Source: Flaviflexus huanghaiensis (GTDB lineage: Bacteria > Actinomycetota > Actinomycetes > Actinomycetales > Actinomycetaceae). From it: DNA of 64,000 nt. Of this stretch, positions 34,816-42,364 are shown piece after piece. The stretch spans positions 1 through 64,000 of the forward strand of contig NZ_JACFAK010000003.1 in the NCBI RefSeq assembly GCF_014118685.1. The letters are read 5' to 3'. Position numbers and translations under genes: made by a program. The notes under the pieces were generated by a model. That model saw only the letters and a program-made list of their open reading frames with translations, was not told where the DNA came from and searched no databases. How positions within the stretch are numbered: the stretch's first letter is position 1; each line of letters opens with the position of its first letter.

Positions 34816-35942
34816 CGCCCACCGCCGAGCCGATAGAGAAGTCTCAATGCATCGTTAGCGCTTTGGCTCCCGCCCTCAGCACGCTCACGCAACTCGGCAA
34901 GAGCGCTCGCGGCAAAGCCGGACAGGCCGAGAGCATCCTCGTCGGAGTCATCGGGAATGATAACGAGCTCGGTTTGCTTCCTCTCCCACGGGTAGATTGC
35001 GGCGAAGATCTCGCTGTGGTCGTCGAGAAGCCTCTCCAGCTCGGCTCCGACTGCCATCGACAGGGTCCCAGAGAGCTCCGTGCGGACAATTGCGCGATCT
35101 TTCTGCCGGATCGCTGCGAGATCTCCGCGCAACAGGTCGAGGTCCGCGGCTGAGGTGAGCTCGCGCTTGACGTCGGTGTGGAGCCATGTGCCCACCTCAC
35201 GGGGTTCCGCATGAACGTTGTCTCCGTCGATCGTGACGGAGAGGATGGTGCCACGGGTCGGCTCACGGAAGCTCGTCGATTCGTGGGTACCGGAATAATT
35301 GACGGCGCTCGTGACCGGGTCGATCCAGCAGATGTGACGGTCGCCGAGGGCGACATAGTCAACAAGTCCGTCGGTGATGGCCGTCCGGAGCGCACTCGTA
35401 TCGACGGTGGTTGTCGAATCACGATCAGGATCGAGCTCGTCGAGCATGCCGTGGCCAGCGAGGATACGGGTCTTTTCAGTAGGTTCGAGCTTGTCGAGAA
35501 TCCCGACGACAGGATCCCGGCCGGGGTCTTTCGAACGCCATGGCGCGGCGACAATCTCGACATCGCGGGAGACGGCAAAGGGGCCTTGGTGGTCGAGAAT
35601 GGTGACATTGCGCGGCAGACTGTCCTTAAGGTCCGGGCTCGTCCATATCGAGCCGGGACCAAGAGGGTCGTGGTTGCCGGGCAGGAGGTAGATGGGAACT
35701 CTGACCTCTCCCATAGCCTCGCAGGCGCGGCCGATATCGCGGCGCGACAGATTGGGATGTTCGAAGACGTCGCCAGCGACGATGATGAATTCGGCGTTTT
35801 CTTCCTCTGCCAGGTCGCCGATAGTCCTCACAGTCGCAACCCTGTCGCCCGTGAATCGGGCCTGAGCTTCGTCGCTCAGGTACCGGCGGGTCATTCCGAG
35901 TTGCCAGTCAGCTGAATGGATGAACGTCACGGACTGTTTCAT
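34812..35942 (-). CDS. SbcD/Mre11-like metallophosphoesterase (376 aa)
   Basis: This is the predicted nuclease subunit. The calcineurin-type motifs are HSADWQLG (D12), GDVFEH, LPGNHDPLG and GHG, with GDRHICW replacing the usual GHTH end motif. The first motif reads D-W-Q, where SbcD/Mre11 have D-x-H, a variant found in YhaO-like proteins. A C-terminal domain of about 130 residues includes DRAIVRTELSGTL, matching the capping or dimer region. I chose ATG 35942 because GGTGGAAGG precedes it; an upstream in-frame extension to 36044 is not conserved. It is the first gene of the nuclease-ATPase-pseudouridine synthase run. Confidence 0.87.
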   Translation of the reverse strand: MKQSVTFIHSADWQLGMTRRYLSDEAQARFTGDRVATVRTIGDLAEEENAEFIIVAGDVFEHPNLSRRDIGRACEAMGEVRVPIYLLPGNHDPLGPGSIWTSPDLKDSLPRNVTILDHQGPFAVSRDVEIVAAPWRSKDPGRDPVVGILDKLEPTEKTRILAGHGMLDELDPDRDSTTTVDTSALRTAITDGLVDYVALGDRHICWIDPVTSAVNYSGTHESTSFREPTRGTILSVTIDGDNVHAEPREVGTWLHTDVKRELTSAADLDLLRGDLAAIRQKDRAIVRTELSGTLSMAVGAELERLLDDHSEIFAAIYPWERKQTELVIIPDDSDEDALGLSGFAASALAELRERAEGGSQSANDALRLLYRLGGGR

Positions 35943-36042
35943 GCCTTCCACCCTACGATCTACCTCGGACAGACAACGTACGTCCGTTCGCCGTGTGGGA
36001 AAGCTGTCGAGGCCCGAGCGTTGCCAGGCGGACAATGGCGGC

Positions 36043-36543
36043 ATGGATATTATGTATCGCGGTCAGAACGTTCAGACGGTGGGCGCCCTGCCGGAAGTTG
36101 GCTCGCCAGCCCCCGATTTCACGCTCGTCGGCCCGGATCTTGAGGACATCGTCGCGTCCGACTTCAGCGGCCGCCGCATCGTTCTCAACATCTTCCCCTC
36201 CATTGACACAGGCGTGTGTGCGACAGCTGCGAGGAAGTTCAACCAGATCGCCGACCAGCTACCCAACACGACCGTCATCTGCGTGTCCCGCGACCTGCCC
36301 TTCGCACTCAATCGGTTCTGTGCGGTCGAGGGGATCGAGAACGTCGTCACCGCCTCCGCGTTCCGGTCGACCTTCGGAGAGGATTACGGAGTCGCCATGG
36401 CCAATGGGCCGATCGCGACGCTTCTGTCGCGATCGGTCGTTGTCATCGATGAAGAGGGCACGGTCGTCTACACCGAGCAGGTTCCCAATACGTCCGACGA
36501 GCCCAACTATGAGAAGGCCACGCAGGCCGTCATGAGTGCGTGA
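36043..36543 (+). CDS. tpx: Thiol peroxidase (2-Cys peroxiredoxin)
   Basis: It reduces peroxides with thioredoxin. The peroxidatic Cys is in SIDTGVCATAARKFN and the resolving Cys in DLPFALNRFCA, the spacing seen in E. coli Tpx (C61 and C95). PAPDFTLVGPDLED and the thioredoxin-fold end VVYTEQVPNTSDEPNY are also canonical. The length is 166 residues. The start is ATG 36043 or ATG 36052; neither has a clear ribosome-binding site, and GACAAT ends 6 bases before 36043, so the message may be leaderless. The gene is divergent from the SbcD-like gene and the two share a short promoter region. Confidence 0.94.
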   Translation: MDIMYRGQNVQTVGALPEVGSPAPDFTLVGPDLEDIVASDFSGRRIVLNIFPSIDTGVCATAARKFNQIADQLPNTTVICVSRDLPFALNRFCAVEGIENVVTASAFRSTFGEDYGVAMANGPIATLLSRSVVVIDEEGTVVYTEQVPNTSDEPNYEKATQAVMSA

Positions 36544-36632
36544 AGAACCTGGTCTTCCTGGGGACCCGCGGCAATCCGCGCACACTGGCCTCGCGGCCCG
36601 AGTAGCGTGAAGGCACGAGCGGAGGGGGAGTC

Positions 36633-37631
36633 ATGAGAATTGCGCTGGTCCTCGGATCCGGTGGCGCACGAGGTTATGCGCACATCGGAGTTATTGAAGA
36701 GTTGAAGAAGCGCGGCCACGAGATCGTCGCGATCTCGGGAACCTCGATGGGCGCGATCATCGGCGGCCTTGAGGCGGCGGGGAATCTCGATGAGTTCACG
36801 ACGTGGGCGACGGGGCTGACACAGCTTGACGTCTTGCGCCTCTACGATCTCACACTCTCTCAGCCTGGCATGATCAAAGCAGACCGCATCTTCGGCGCGA
36901 TCGGAAAGATGATTGACCACGTCAACATCGAAGATCTCCCAATTCCCTTTACGGCAGTGGCGACCGACATCGTCAATTACCGGGAGGTCTGGTTTCAGCG
37001 CGGCTCTCTTGAGATGGCGATGCGGGCCTCAAGCGCACTGCCGACCTTCATCACCCCCGTCGTCATCAACGGCAGGCTGCTCGCCGATGGCGGCCTGCTC
37101 AACCCCGTTCCGGTCGAGCCGACAACGGCGGTCCCGTCCGAGCTCACGGTTGCCGTCTCGTTGACCGGTCGACCCAACAGGGTCCGCCCAATATCGGTCC
37201 CCCTCGACACCGACGAGGACAGGGAGACACTCTCGGAGCGTCTGCGCAGAGGAATGGCCGGGCTGATCGATGTCGGCGTGTTCAAGCGAGGCGAAGAGAG
37301 CGACGACGACTCGTCGGAGGCCGCAGAGTCGGTGTCAAACGGCGTCGAACCGACGTCCTCGGAATCCGCGGAGCTGAACTCACGGAAGGCGCCGCCACTG
37401 TACGAGGTGGGCAGACTGCCGGAGGATCTCAACACAATGAGCGTCGTCAATATGTCGCTCGAGACGATGCAGTCCCTTATCGAGCGCTACCGGGCCGCAG
37501 CTCACCCCGCTAACGTGACGATCACGATCCCCACCTCTGTCAGCGGAACGCTCGATTTCCACAAGGCCGCTCAGGTCATCGAGGTCGGCCGGGAACTGGC
37601 GGTCAAGACCCTCGACGAGGCCGAGCTCTGA
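36633..37631 (+). CDS. Patatin-like phospholipase (RssA/YchK-like, 332 aa)
   Basis: The oxyanion loop is GSGGARGYAHIG near the N-terminus, the nucleophile elbow is GTSMG, and the catalytic Asp is in LLADGGLLNPVPVEP. These match bacterial single-domain patatins of the RssA/NTE-like group, predicted lipid acyl hydrolases. An acidic Ser/Glu/Asp-rich insert (EESDDDSSEAAESVS, about 230-250) separates the fold from a C-terminal helical region, which is unusual. GGAGGGGGAG precedes ATG 36633. This is the second patatin within 6 kb, and the two are not close relatives by sequence. Confidence 0.87.
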   Translation: MRIALVLGSGGARGYAHIGVIEELKKRGHEIVAISGTSMGAIIGGLEAAGNLDEFTTWATGLTQLDVLRLYDLTLSQPGMIKADRIFGAIGKMIDHVNIEDLPIPFTAVATDIVNYREVWFQRGSLEMAMRASSALPTFITPVVINGRLLADGGLLNPVPVEPTTAVPSELTVAVSLTGRPNRVRPISVPLDTDEDRETLSERLRRGMAGLIDVGVFKRGEESDDDSSEAAESVSNGVEPTSSESAELNSRKAPPLYEVGRLPEDLNTMSVVNMSLETMQSLIERYRAAAHPANVTITIPTSVSGTLDFHKAAQVIEVGRELAVKTLDEAEL

Positions 37632-37635
37632 CCAG

Positions 37636-37670
37636 CTCTCTCGAGACTGCGGCTGCCAGCCGCGGGAGAG
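37636..37670 (+). terminator. Terminator after the second patatin gene
   Basis: GCGGCT (37649-37654) pairs with AGCCGC (37658-37663), and outer CTCTC (37636-37640) pairs with GAGAG (37666-37670). It lies 5 bases past the patatin stop and is close to the stop of the convergent ZIP gene. Confidence 0.6.
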
Positions 37671-37688
37671 ATGCAGTCGACCCGAGCC

Positions 37689-38486
37689 TCACATCATGAG
37701 AAGAAGGGACAGAGCCATGACCGCCATTCCGGCGACCATCGAGTATATGGCGACATGGTGTTGTCCGAACTCTTCTGCGGACGGTAGGAGCTCGTCAAGG
37801 CTGATGAAGATCATGATTCCTGCCACCGCTGCGAGTGACAGTCCCATGAGTGTGTCCGACACGAAGGCTGTGAGGACGAGATAGCCGACGAGCGCCCCGA
37901 GGGGTTCGGCAAGCCCCGATCCGGCAGTGAGCCAGAAGGCCTTTCGACGGCTGCCGGTCGCATAGAAGATCGGAACGGACACCGCAATGCCCTCAGGAAT
38001 GTTGTGGATGCCGATGGCGATGGCGATCGGGATGCCGATCTCGGGGTCGTTGGCGGTCGACAGAAAGGTCGCGAAACCTTCGGGGAAGTTGTGGATGGCG
38101 ATGGCTGCGGCGGTCAGGAGCCCCATGCGCATGAGACGTGCTCGCTGCTTGGCGTCGATGCCCGTCGTCGCGTTCGTGATTTCATGGGGGTTCATTTCCG
38201 CCGGCACGACCTTGTCGATGAAGCCGATGAGGCCGATGCCTCCGAAGAATCCGAGCACCGTAGCCCACGTGCCCATCCGATCCCCATGATCGGAGGTCAG
38301 CGCCTCCAGCGCCTGCGGGAAGATCTCGATCATCGACACATAGATCATGACGCCGGCGGAGAACCCGAGCATCGCCGAGAGGAAGCCAGCTGACTGCTTT
38401 CGAGAGAAGAACGCGATAATCCCGCCGATGGCGGTTGCCATGCCCGCGGCAGTCGTTACGGCGAAAGCCAACAGAATATTGTCCAA
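37689..38486 (-). CDS. ZIP family metal transporter (ZupT-like, 265 aa)
   Basis: The two signature ZIP metal motifs are present: HNFPEG (TM4) and HNIPEG (TM5), separated as in ZupT. GFSAGVMIYVSMIEIFPQA and the TM7-8 sequence LDELLPSAEEFGQHH follow. Eight hydrophobic segments and 265 residues fit the family, which imports divalent metals such as zinc, iron or manganese. The start is TTG 38486 with GGGGAG about 9 bases before it; the next Met would delete TM1. A palindrome (38523-38538) upstream is a plausible metal-responsive operator. It converges on the patatin gene. Confidence 0.9.
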   Translation of the reverse strand: MDNILLAFAVTTAAGMATAIGGIIAFFSRKQSAGFLSAMLGFSAGVMIYVSMIEIFPQALEALTSDHGDRMGTWATVLGFFGGIGLIGFIDKVVPAEMNPHEITNATTGIDAKQRARLMRMGLLTAAAIAIHNFPEGFATFLSTANDPEIGIPIAIAIGIHNIPEGIAVSVPIFYATGSRRKAFWLTAGSGLAEPLGALVGYLVLTAFVSDTLMGLSLAAVAGIMIFISLDELLPSAEEFGQHHVAIYSMVAGMAVMALSLLLMM

Positions 38487-38522
38487 ATCCGCATCTCCCC
38501 TCTCGCGAATCTCACTCTAAAG

Positions 38523-38538
38523 TTTCGGATGTCCGAAA
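38523..38538. promoter_or_regulatory. Palindrome between ZIP transporter and PanE-like genes
   Basis: TTTCGGA-TG-TCCGAAA is a perfect 7-base inverted repeat with a 2-base centre. It lies 37 bases upstream of the ZIP start and 67 bases upstream of the plus-strand gene. Its position in a divergent promoter region before a metal importer suggests a dimeric metal-sensing repressor, but the pattern does not clearly match a known consensus. Confidence 0.45.
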
Positions 38539-38604
38539 TTGTAGGACTTTCGTTGCAACGGCGGAAATTTCGCCCCGTCAGGCCTAGCGAGTAATTTGGA
38601 AACC

Positions 38605-39459
38605 GTGTTCAGCATTATCGGTCCGGGCGGAGTGGGCGGCGTCCTCGCCGTCCTCGCAAAGAAGAGCGGTCTCGACGTAGAGGTGGTCGCTACCCCTGCC
38701 ACAGCCGCGGTCATCAACGAGCGCGGCCTCGAGCTGTCCTCCGCTCAGTTTGGGAACGCGGTCGTACGTGTGGATGCGCGAACGGAGCCGAGCCCAGGCT
38801 CTTCGATCATCATCGCGACGAAGTCGTATTCACTTCCCGACATTGAGGACACTGTCGCGCGCTCGCGGCCGAAGGAGGTCCTCACTCTCTTCAATGGCCT
38901 CGCCCATGTCGAGCGCGTCCATGAGCTCCCCGCACCGCGGGTCACATGCGGCTCGATCAGGATCGTCGCCGAGCGAGTCGCACCCGGCAAAATTCTCCAT
39001 CACTCCACCTTCACAGTCGTCGAGGTCGAGGATGCGGCGGCGGACTGGGAGGTGACCGGCATGCTCACCCAAAGCGGTATCGAGGTCCAGCTGGGCGGCG
39101 GAGAGATGGATGTCCTGTGGCGCAAGTTGCGCTTCCTTGCCCCGATGGCGCTCCTCACGGCATCGACCGGATTACCCCTTGGTCCCGCGTGCCAAGGGGG
39201 CGACGCACTCATCGCCGAGGTTGCCGCGATTGCCTCGGCATCCGGATTATTGACGCAACCAGAGCAGATTAAGGCGAGCCTGGCGAAGGTCGCACCAGAT
39301 TCGTCATCATCGCTCGCACGCGACGTTGAATCGGGTAGTAGGACCGAGCTCGATGCCCTCGGATACGACCTCATACGAAGAGGGCAGGCTGCGGGGATAC
39401 CCGTCCCGGCTCTCGAGGCCGCGGTCAATCGGATCGAAGCACGGGTGGCGTCATGTTGA
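38605..39459 (+). CDS. 2-Dehydropantoate 2-reductase family protein (PanE-like, 284 aa)
   Basis: The N-terminal Rossmann fold FSIIGPGGVGGVLA, the strand IIIATKSYSLPDI with the conserved Lys, and TLFNGLAHVERV match ketopantoate reductases. The C-terminal helical domain has MDVLWRKLRFLAPMALLTA (conserved Lys) and SSLARDVESGSRTELDALG, where the family usually has SSMxxDxxxGRxTEID. That last motif supports real activity in pantothenate synthesis. No other pan genes are near, and paralogues with other substrates are common. GTG 38605 is the likely start; a TTG at 38596 is in frame. The last 7 bases overlap the following GNAT gene. Confidence 0.85.
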   Translation: MFSIIGPGGVGGVLAVLAKKSGLDVEVVATPATAAVINERGLELSSAQFGNAVVRVDARTEPSPGSSIIIATKSYSLPDIEDTVARSRPKEVLTLFNGLAHVERVHELPAPRVTCGSIRIVAERVAPGKILHHSTFTVVEVEDAAADWEVTGMLTQSGIEVQLGGGEMDVLWRKLRFLAPMALLTASTGLPLGPACQGGDALIAEVAAIASASGLLTQPEQIKASLAKVAPDSSSSLARDVESGSRTELDALGYDLIRRGQAAGIPVPALEAAVNRIEARVASC

Positions 39460-40040
39460 TCGAAGCTGCGCGGCCAAGCGACATCGAGACCATCGCCGAT
39501 CATCTCGGGCGCACGTTCGCCGCCGACCCCTCGATCGGTTGGATTTTGCGCAAGGCGGCTGACCCGGCCGCGCTGACGACGGCGTACTACAGAATCGTCA
39601 CCGAACGAGTTCTCGAGGTTGGCCACATCGATGTCGCTCGAGAGGGCGAGGCATACCTCGGTTGCGCGGTCTGGCTACCGCCCGGCGTCGAACTTCCCGA
39701 GCCGTCTCCCGCCCAGGCCCTCGCGCTTTTCGGGCAAGCGAAGGGTGCGCGGCTGTTGCTTCTGAGGTATCTCAAAGCGATCAGCCGGGTCCGGATGCCC
39801 TTCCCGGCCTGGTACCTGGCCGTTATCGCGGTGAATGACGCCGCCCGCGGAAAGGGAGTCGGATCCGCTCTGCTCGATATGGGGCTTGAGCGGTGTGGGA
39901 CACATCCGATCAAGCTAGAGGCGACGTCGATGCGAAGCGCCAAGCTGTACGAGTCACGCGGCTTCATCCACCTCGGCGAGCTGGCGACGCCAGCGCCCAC
40001 GCCGGAGTACTACATGTGGCGCCCTCGCCTCAAGCCCTGA
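39453..40040 (+). CDS. GNAT-family N-acetyltransferase (195 aa)
   Basis: A full-length GNAT domain has an N-terminal IEAARPSDIETIADHLGRTF, the central WYLAVIAVNDAARGKGVGSALLD with the RGKGVGSA acetyl-CoA loop, and the end YESRGFIHLGELATP. A hydrophobic-basic stretch in the middle (LLLLRYLKAISRVR) resembles the longer actinobacterial GNATs with a bulky acceptor pocket. The substrate is unknown. Its ATG lies inside the last codons of the panE-like gene, so it is probably co-translated. Two hairpins follow. Confidence 0.78.
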   Translation: MLIEAARPSDIETIADHLGRTFAADPSIGWILRKAADPAALTTAYYRIVTERVLEVGHIDVAREGEAYLGCAVWLPPGVELPEPSPAQALALFGQAKGARLLLLRYLKAISRVRMPFPAWYLAVIAVNDAARGKGVGSALLDMGLERCGTHPIKLEATSMRSAKLYESRGFIHLGELATPAPTPEYYMWRPRLKP

Positions 40041-40047
40041 CGAGGCC

Positions 40048-40075
40048 GGCACACACCGGGGGCACCTTGTGTGCC
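40048..40075 (+). terminator. Terminator hairpin after the GNAT gene
   Basis: GGCACAC (40048-40054) pairs with GTGTGCC (40069-40075) around a 14-base loop that is itself partly complementary. It starts 8 bases past the GNAT stop. Confidence 0.55.
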
Positions 40076-40084
40076 CTGGACATG

Positions 40085-40116
40085 GCGGTGCCCGGCAGTA
40101 AACTGCCGGGCACCGC
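40085..40116. terminator. Bidirectional terminator before yceI
   Basis: GCGGTGCCCGGCAGT (40085-40099) pairs perfectly with ACTGCCGGGCACCGC (40102-40116) across AA. It lies between convergent genes and is the strongest hairpin of the two, ending 12 bases before the YceI stop. Confidence 0.88.
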
Positions 40117-40128
40117 GCATCTAGTTGA

Positions 40129-40671
40129 TCAGGCGTTCTTGATTGCCGAGATCTCGAACTCAAGGGTAATTTTCTCCGAGACGAGGAGGCCGCCGGTCTT
40201 GAGCGGGACATCGAAGTCGATGTTCCAGTCCTTGCGGTTGACGACGACCGAGCCCTCAAGGCCGACACGCTCGTTGTTGTAGGGATCGACCGCCACACCC
40301 ACGAGATCGAAGTCGATCGTGACGGGCTTGCTCGTGCCCTTAATGGTGAGGTCACCAGTCACAGACAGTGTCTCGCCGGATGCGGTGACGTCGGTGGATT
40401 CGAAGGTGATCTCCGGGTAGTTCTCAACGTCGAAGAAGTCTCCGCCGCGGATGTGGTTATCGCGGTCCTCACTGCGAGTGTCGACCGAGTCAGCCTTGAT
40501 CGTGATGCTGATCTTCGCATCCTTAAGGTTCTCGCCGGTCGATGCCGTGCCCTCGAACTCGGTGAAGCCGCCGCGGACCTTCGTCACCATCGCGTGGCGA
40601 GCAATGAAGCCGATCTGGGTGTGGGACGGGTCGAGTGTGTAGGTGCCGGAGAGGGTGTTGAGATTCGCCAT
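40129..40671 (-). CDS. YceI family protein (180 aa)
   Basis: This lipocalin-like barrel binds isoprenoid-type lipids in known relatives. GTYTLDPSHTQIGFIARHAMVTKVRGGF, with its conserved His residues, opens the fold (first part shown; full span residues 9-36). FDVENYPEITFES and LTIKGTSKPVTIDFDL are signature strands. There is no signal peptide from ATG 40671, so the protein is probably cytosolic, as in many actinobacteria. AAAGGAC precedes that ATG. An in-frame extension to 40890 runs across a likely promoter and operator and is rejected. A TTGAA-type palindrome lies upstream. Confidence 0.88.
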   Translation of the reverse strand: MANLNTLSGTYTLDPSHTQIGFIARHAMVTKVRGGFTEFEGTASTGENLKDAKISITIKADSVDTRSEDRDNHIRGGDFFDVENYPEITFESTDVTASGETLSVTGDLTIKGTSKPVTIDFDLVGVAVDPYNNERVGLEGSVVVNRKDWNIDFDVPLKTGGLLVSEKITLEFEISAIKNA

Positions 40672-40746
40672 GAGATTGTCCTTTGCTGTCGGATGAGTAT
40701 CGAGGCGGCGGGGTGCCGCGCTGATGACCAGTGTGCCAGATAGTAA

Positions 40747-40758
40747 TTGAACCTTCAA
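40747..40758. promoter_or_regulatory. TTGAA-type palindrome upstream of yceI
   Basis: TTGAACCTTCAA is a perfect 12-base palindrome, 76 bases before the yceI start, and TTTGAAG adds a further half-site at 40768-40774. Such TTGAA-type sites are typical of MarR/HxlR-family regulators. No regulator gene is nearby. Confidence 0.5.
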
Positions 40759-40871
40759 CCTTTTAGATTTGAAGGAGCGTGTGAGATGCGCAACCTCGAG
40801 GCTGAGTGTGTATGGCGCAGCCGGGTGTTGGCGGCGCGGGGGAGGGGCAGGCTCTCCGGTACGGTTTTCGT

Positions 40872-42107
40872 ATGGACCTATTTGCTTCATTCATCACAGC
40901 AAGCCCCTCCTCGTTCCACGCGGCGCGCGAGGTCGCGCGCCGCCTCGAGAACGCCGGATATCGCAGACAGGAAGAGGCGGCTCCATGGAACGCCTCGCCT
41001 GGCGGCCACGTCATGGTGAGAGATGGCGCAGCTATCGCCTGGTGGGTCCCAGCGGAAGTCGATGACCTTCGTTTCTCCATCGTCGGTGCGCACACCGATT
41101 CGCCAACCTTCAAGGTCAAGCCCAACCCGCAGTCAGCTGTCGAAGGGTACGGGCAGGTCAACGTCGAGACCTACGGCGGCCTGCTCGGCAACTCGTGGCT
41201 CAACAGAGATCTCGCGCTTGCGGGAAGGGTGTTCACCGACTCCGGCGAGCACATGGTCCGCACGGGCCCAATCATGGTCATTCCCCAGCTCGCCATCCAT
41301 CTCGATCGGTCGGCCCGCGATGGGGTCGATCTCAATAGGCAGCAGCACCTTCATCCGATCTTCTCGGTCAGCGGGGCGGACCTCCTCGCCGTGATCGGCG
41401 CAGCTGCGGATCTCGATGAGCCGATCATTGGCTACGACCTGGTCGCGGCAGATACCCAGGCGCCGGAGAGGATCGGGCCCGAGGGGGAGTTCTTCGCGGC
41501 GGGTCGCCAGGACAACCTCCTCTCTGTTCATGCCGCGCTGACGGCGATGGAGAAACTGGCGGAGACAAGCGGATCTGTCGCTGTACTCGCGGCCTTCGAC
41601 CATGAAGAGATCGGTTCGCGCACGCCGACGGGGGCGGCTGGTCCTATCCTCGAGACCGTCCTGCGGCGGACAGCCGCAGCCCTCGGTGCTGAGACTGAGG
41701 AAGAAGTGCAGCAAGCTTTTGCGCGCTCGACGTGTCTGAGCGTCGACTGTGGGCACGCCGTTCACCCGAACTACGTTGACAAGCACGATCCCGCACATCG
41801 TCCCGTCTTGGGCGCAGGGCCGCTTCTCAAACACAACGCGAACCAGGCATATATGACAGATGGCTGGGGTGCTGCGCTCTGGAGCAAAGTGCTCAGGCGT
41901 GCGGGCGTCACCGGCCAGGATTTCGTCTCGCGAAACGATGTGCCATGCGGGTCAACTATCGGGCCGCTGACAGCGACACGCCTTGGAATCCGAACGATTG
42001 ATGTGGGCGCTCCATTGCTTTCGATGCACTCCGTGCGCGAGCTCAGCCACGTTGACGACATCAAGGCCATGGAGAAGACCATCGCCGCGTTCTGGGAAAT
42101 CGCCTAG
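40872..42107 (+). CDS. M18 family aminopeptidase (411 aa)
   Basis: This is a dinuclear zinc exopeptidase of the aspartyl aminopeptidase type. Metal and catalytic motifs are GAHTDSPTFKVKPNP, a central GRQDNLLSVHAAL, FDHEEIGSRTPTGAAG (catalytic Glu and ligand) and the end LLSMHSVRELSHVDD. An LSVDCGHAVHPNY segment matches the family helix. The protein probably acts as a large oligomer in the cytosol, trimming peptides. I chose ATG 40872, which opens the family domain; an in-frame ATG at 40806 adds a non-conserved stretch. It lies upstream of a peptide uptake operon, which may be functionally relevant, but a terminator separates them. Confidence 0.9.
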   Translation: MDLFASFITASPSSFHAAREVARRLENAGYRRQEEAAPWNASPGGHVMVRDGAAIAWWVPAEVDDLRFSIVGAHTDSPTFKVKPNPQSAVEGYGQVNVETYGGLLGNSWLNRDLALAGRVFTDSGEHMVRTGPIMVIPQLAIHLDRSARDGVDLNRQQHLHPIFSVSGADLLAVIGAAADLDEPIIGYDLVAADTQAPERIGPEGEFFAAGRQDNLLSVHAALTAMEKLAETSGSVAVLAAFDHEEIGSRTPTGAAGPILETVLRRTAAALGAETEEEVQQAFARSTCLSVDCGHAVHPNYVDKHDPAHRPVLGAGPLLKHNANQAYMTDGWGAALWSKVLRRAGVTGQDFVSRNDVPCGSTIGPLTATRLGIRTIDVGAPLLSMHSVRELSHVDDIKAMEKTIAAFWEIA

Positions 42108-42142
42108 CCACGTGCTCGGGGAGCGGTGCGTCCGCGTAGAAG

Positions 42143-42164
42143 CTCGGAGGGAACCCCTTCCGAG
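42143..42164 (+). terminator. Terminator after the M18 peptidase gene
   Basis: CTCGGAGGG (42143-42151) pairs with CCCCTTCCGAG (42154-42164) with a one-base bulge. It lies about 35 bases past the peptidase stop. The remaining bases to 42221 hold no gene. Confidence 0.6.
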
Positions 42165-42221
42165 GTCCGGTTGAGGGATTGTAACAACTTGATAAATCGG
42201 CTCGTCACGTGGTCGATGTGG

Positions 42222-42249
42222 TCGACAGCATCAGGTGGTTATGTATACT
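42222..42249 (+). promoter_or_regulatory. Promoter of the peptide transporter operon
   Basis: TCGACA (42222-42227) and TATACT (42244-42249) form -35 and -10 elements with a 16-base spacer. The binding-protein start lies about 116 bases downstream, so the message would have a long 5' leader. Confidence 0.6.
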
Positions 42250-42364
42250 GCAGTGACTTAAGACAACTGGGTTTCAACCCTGTTGGACAAGCAGGCTCCG
42301 CGGCTTTCGTCCCTCGGGATGAATGCCGCGAAGCAATTTCCATACACAGATCAAAGGTGACACA

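Noticed and set aside
40672-40890. Extended N-terminus of YceI up to 40890
   Set aside because: It would cover the likely operator region, has no family similarity, and a good ribosome-binding site precedes ATG 40671.
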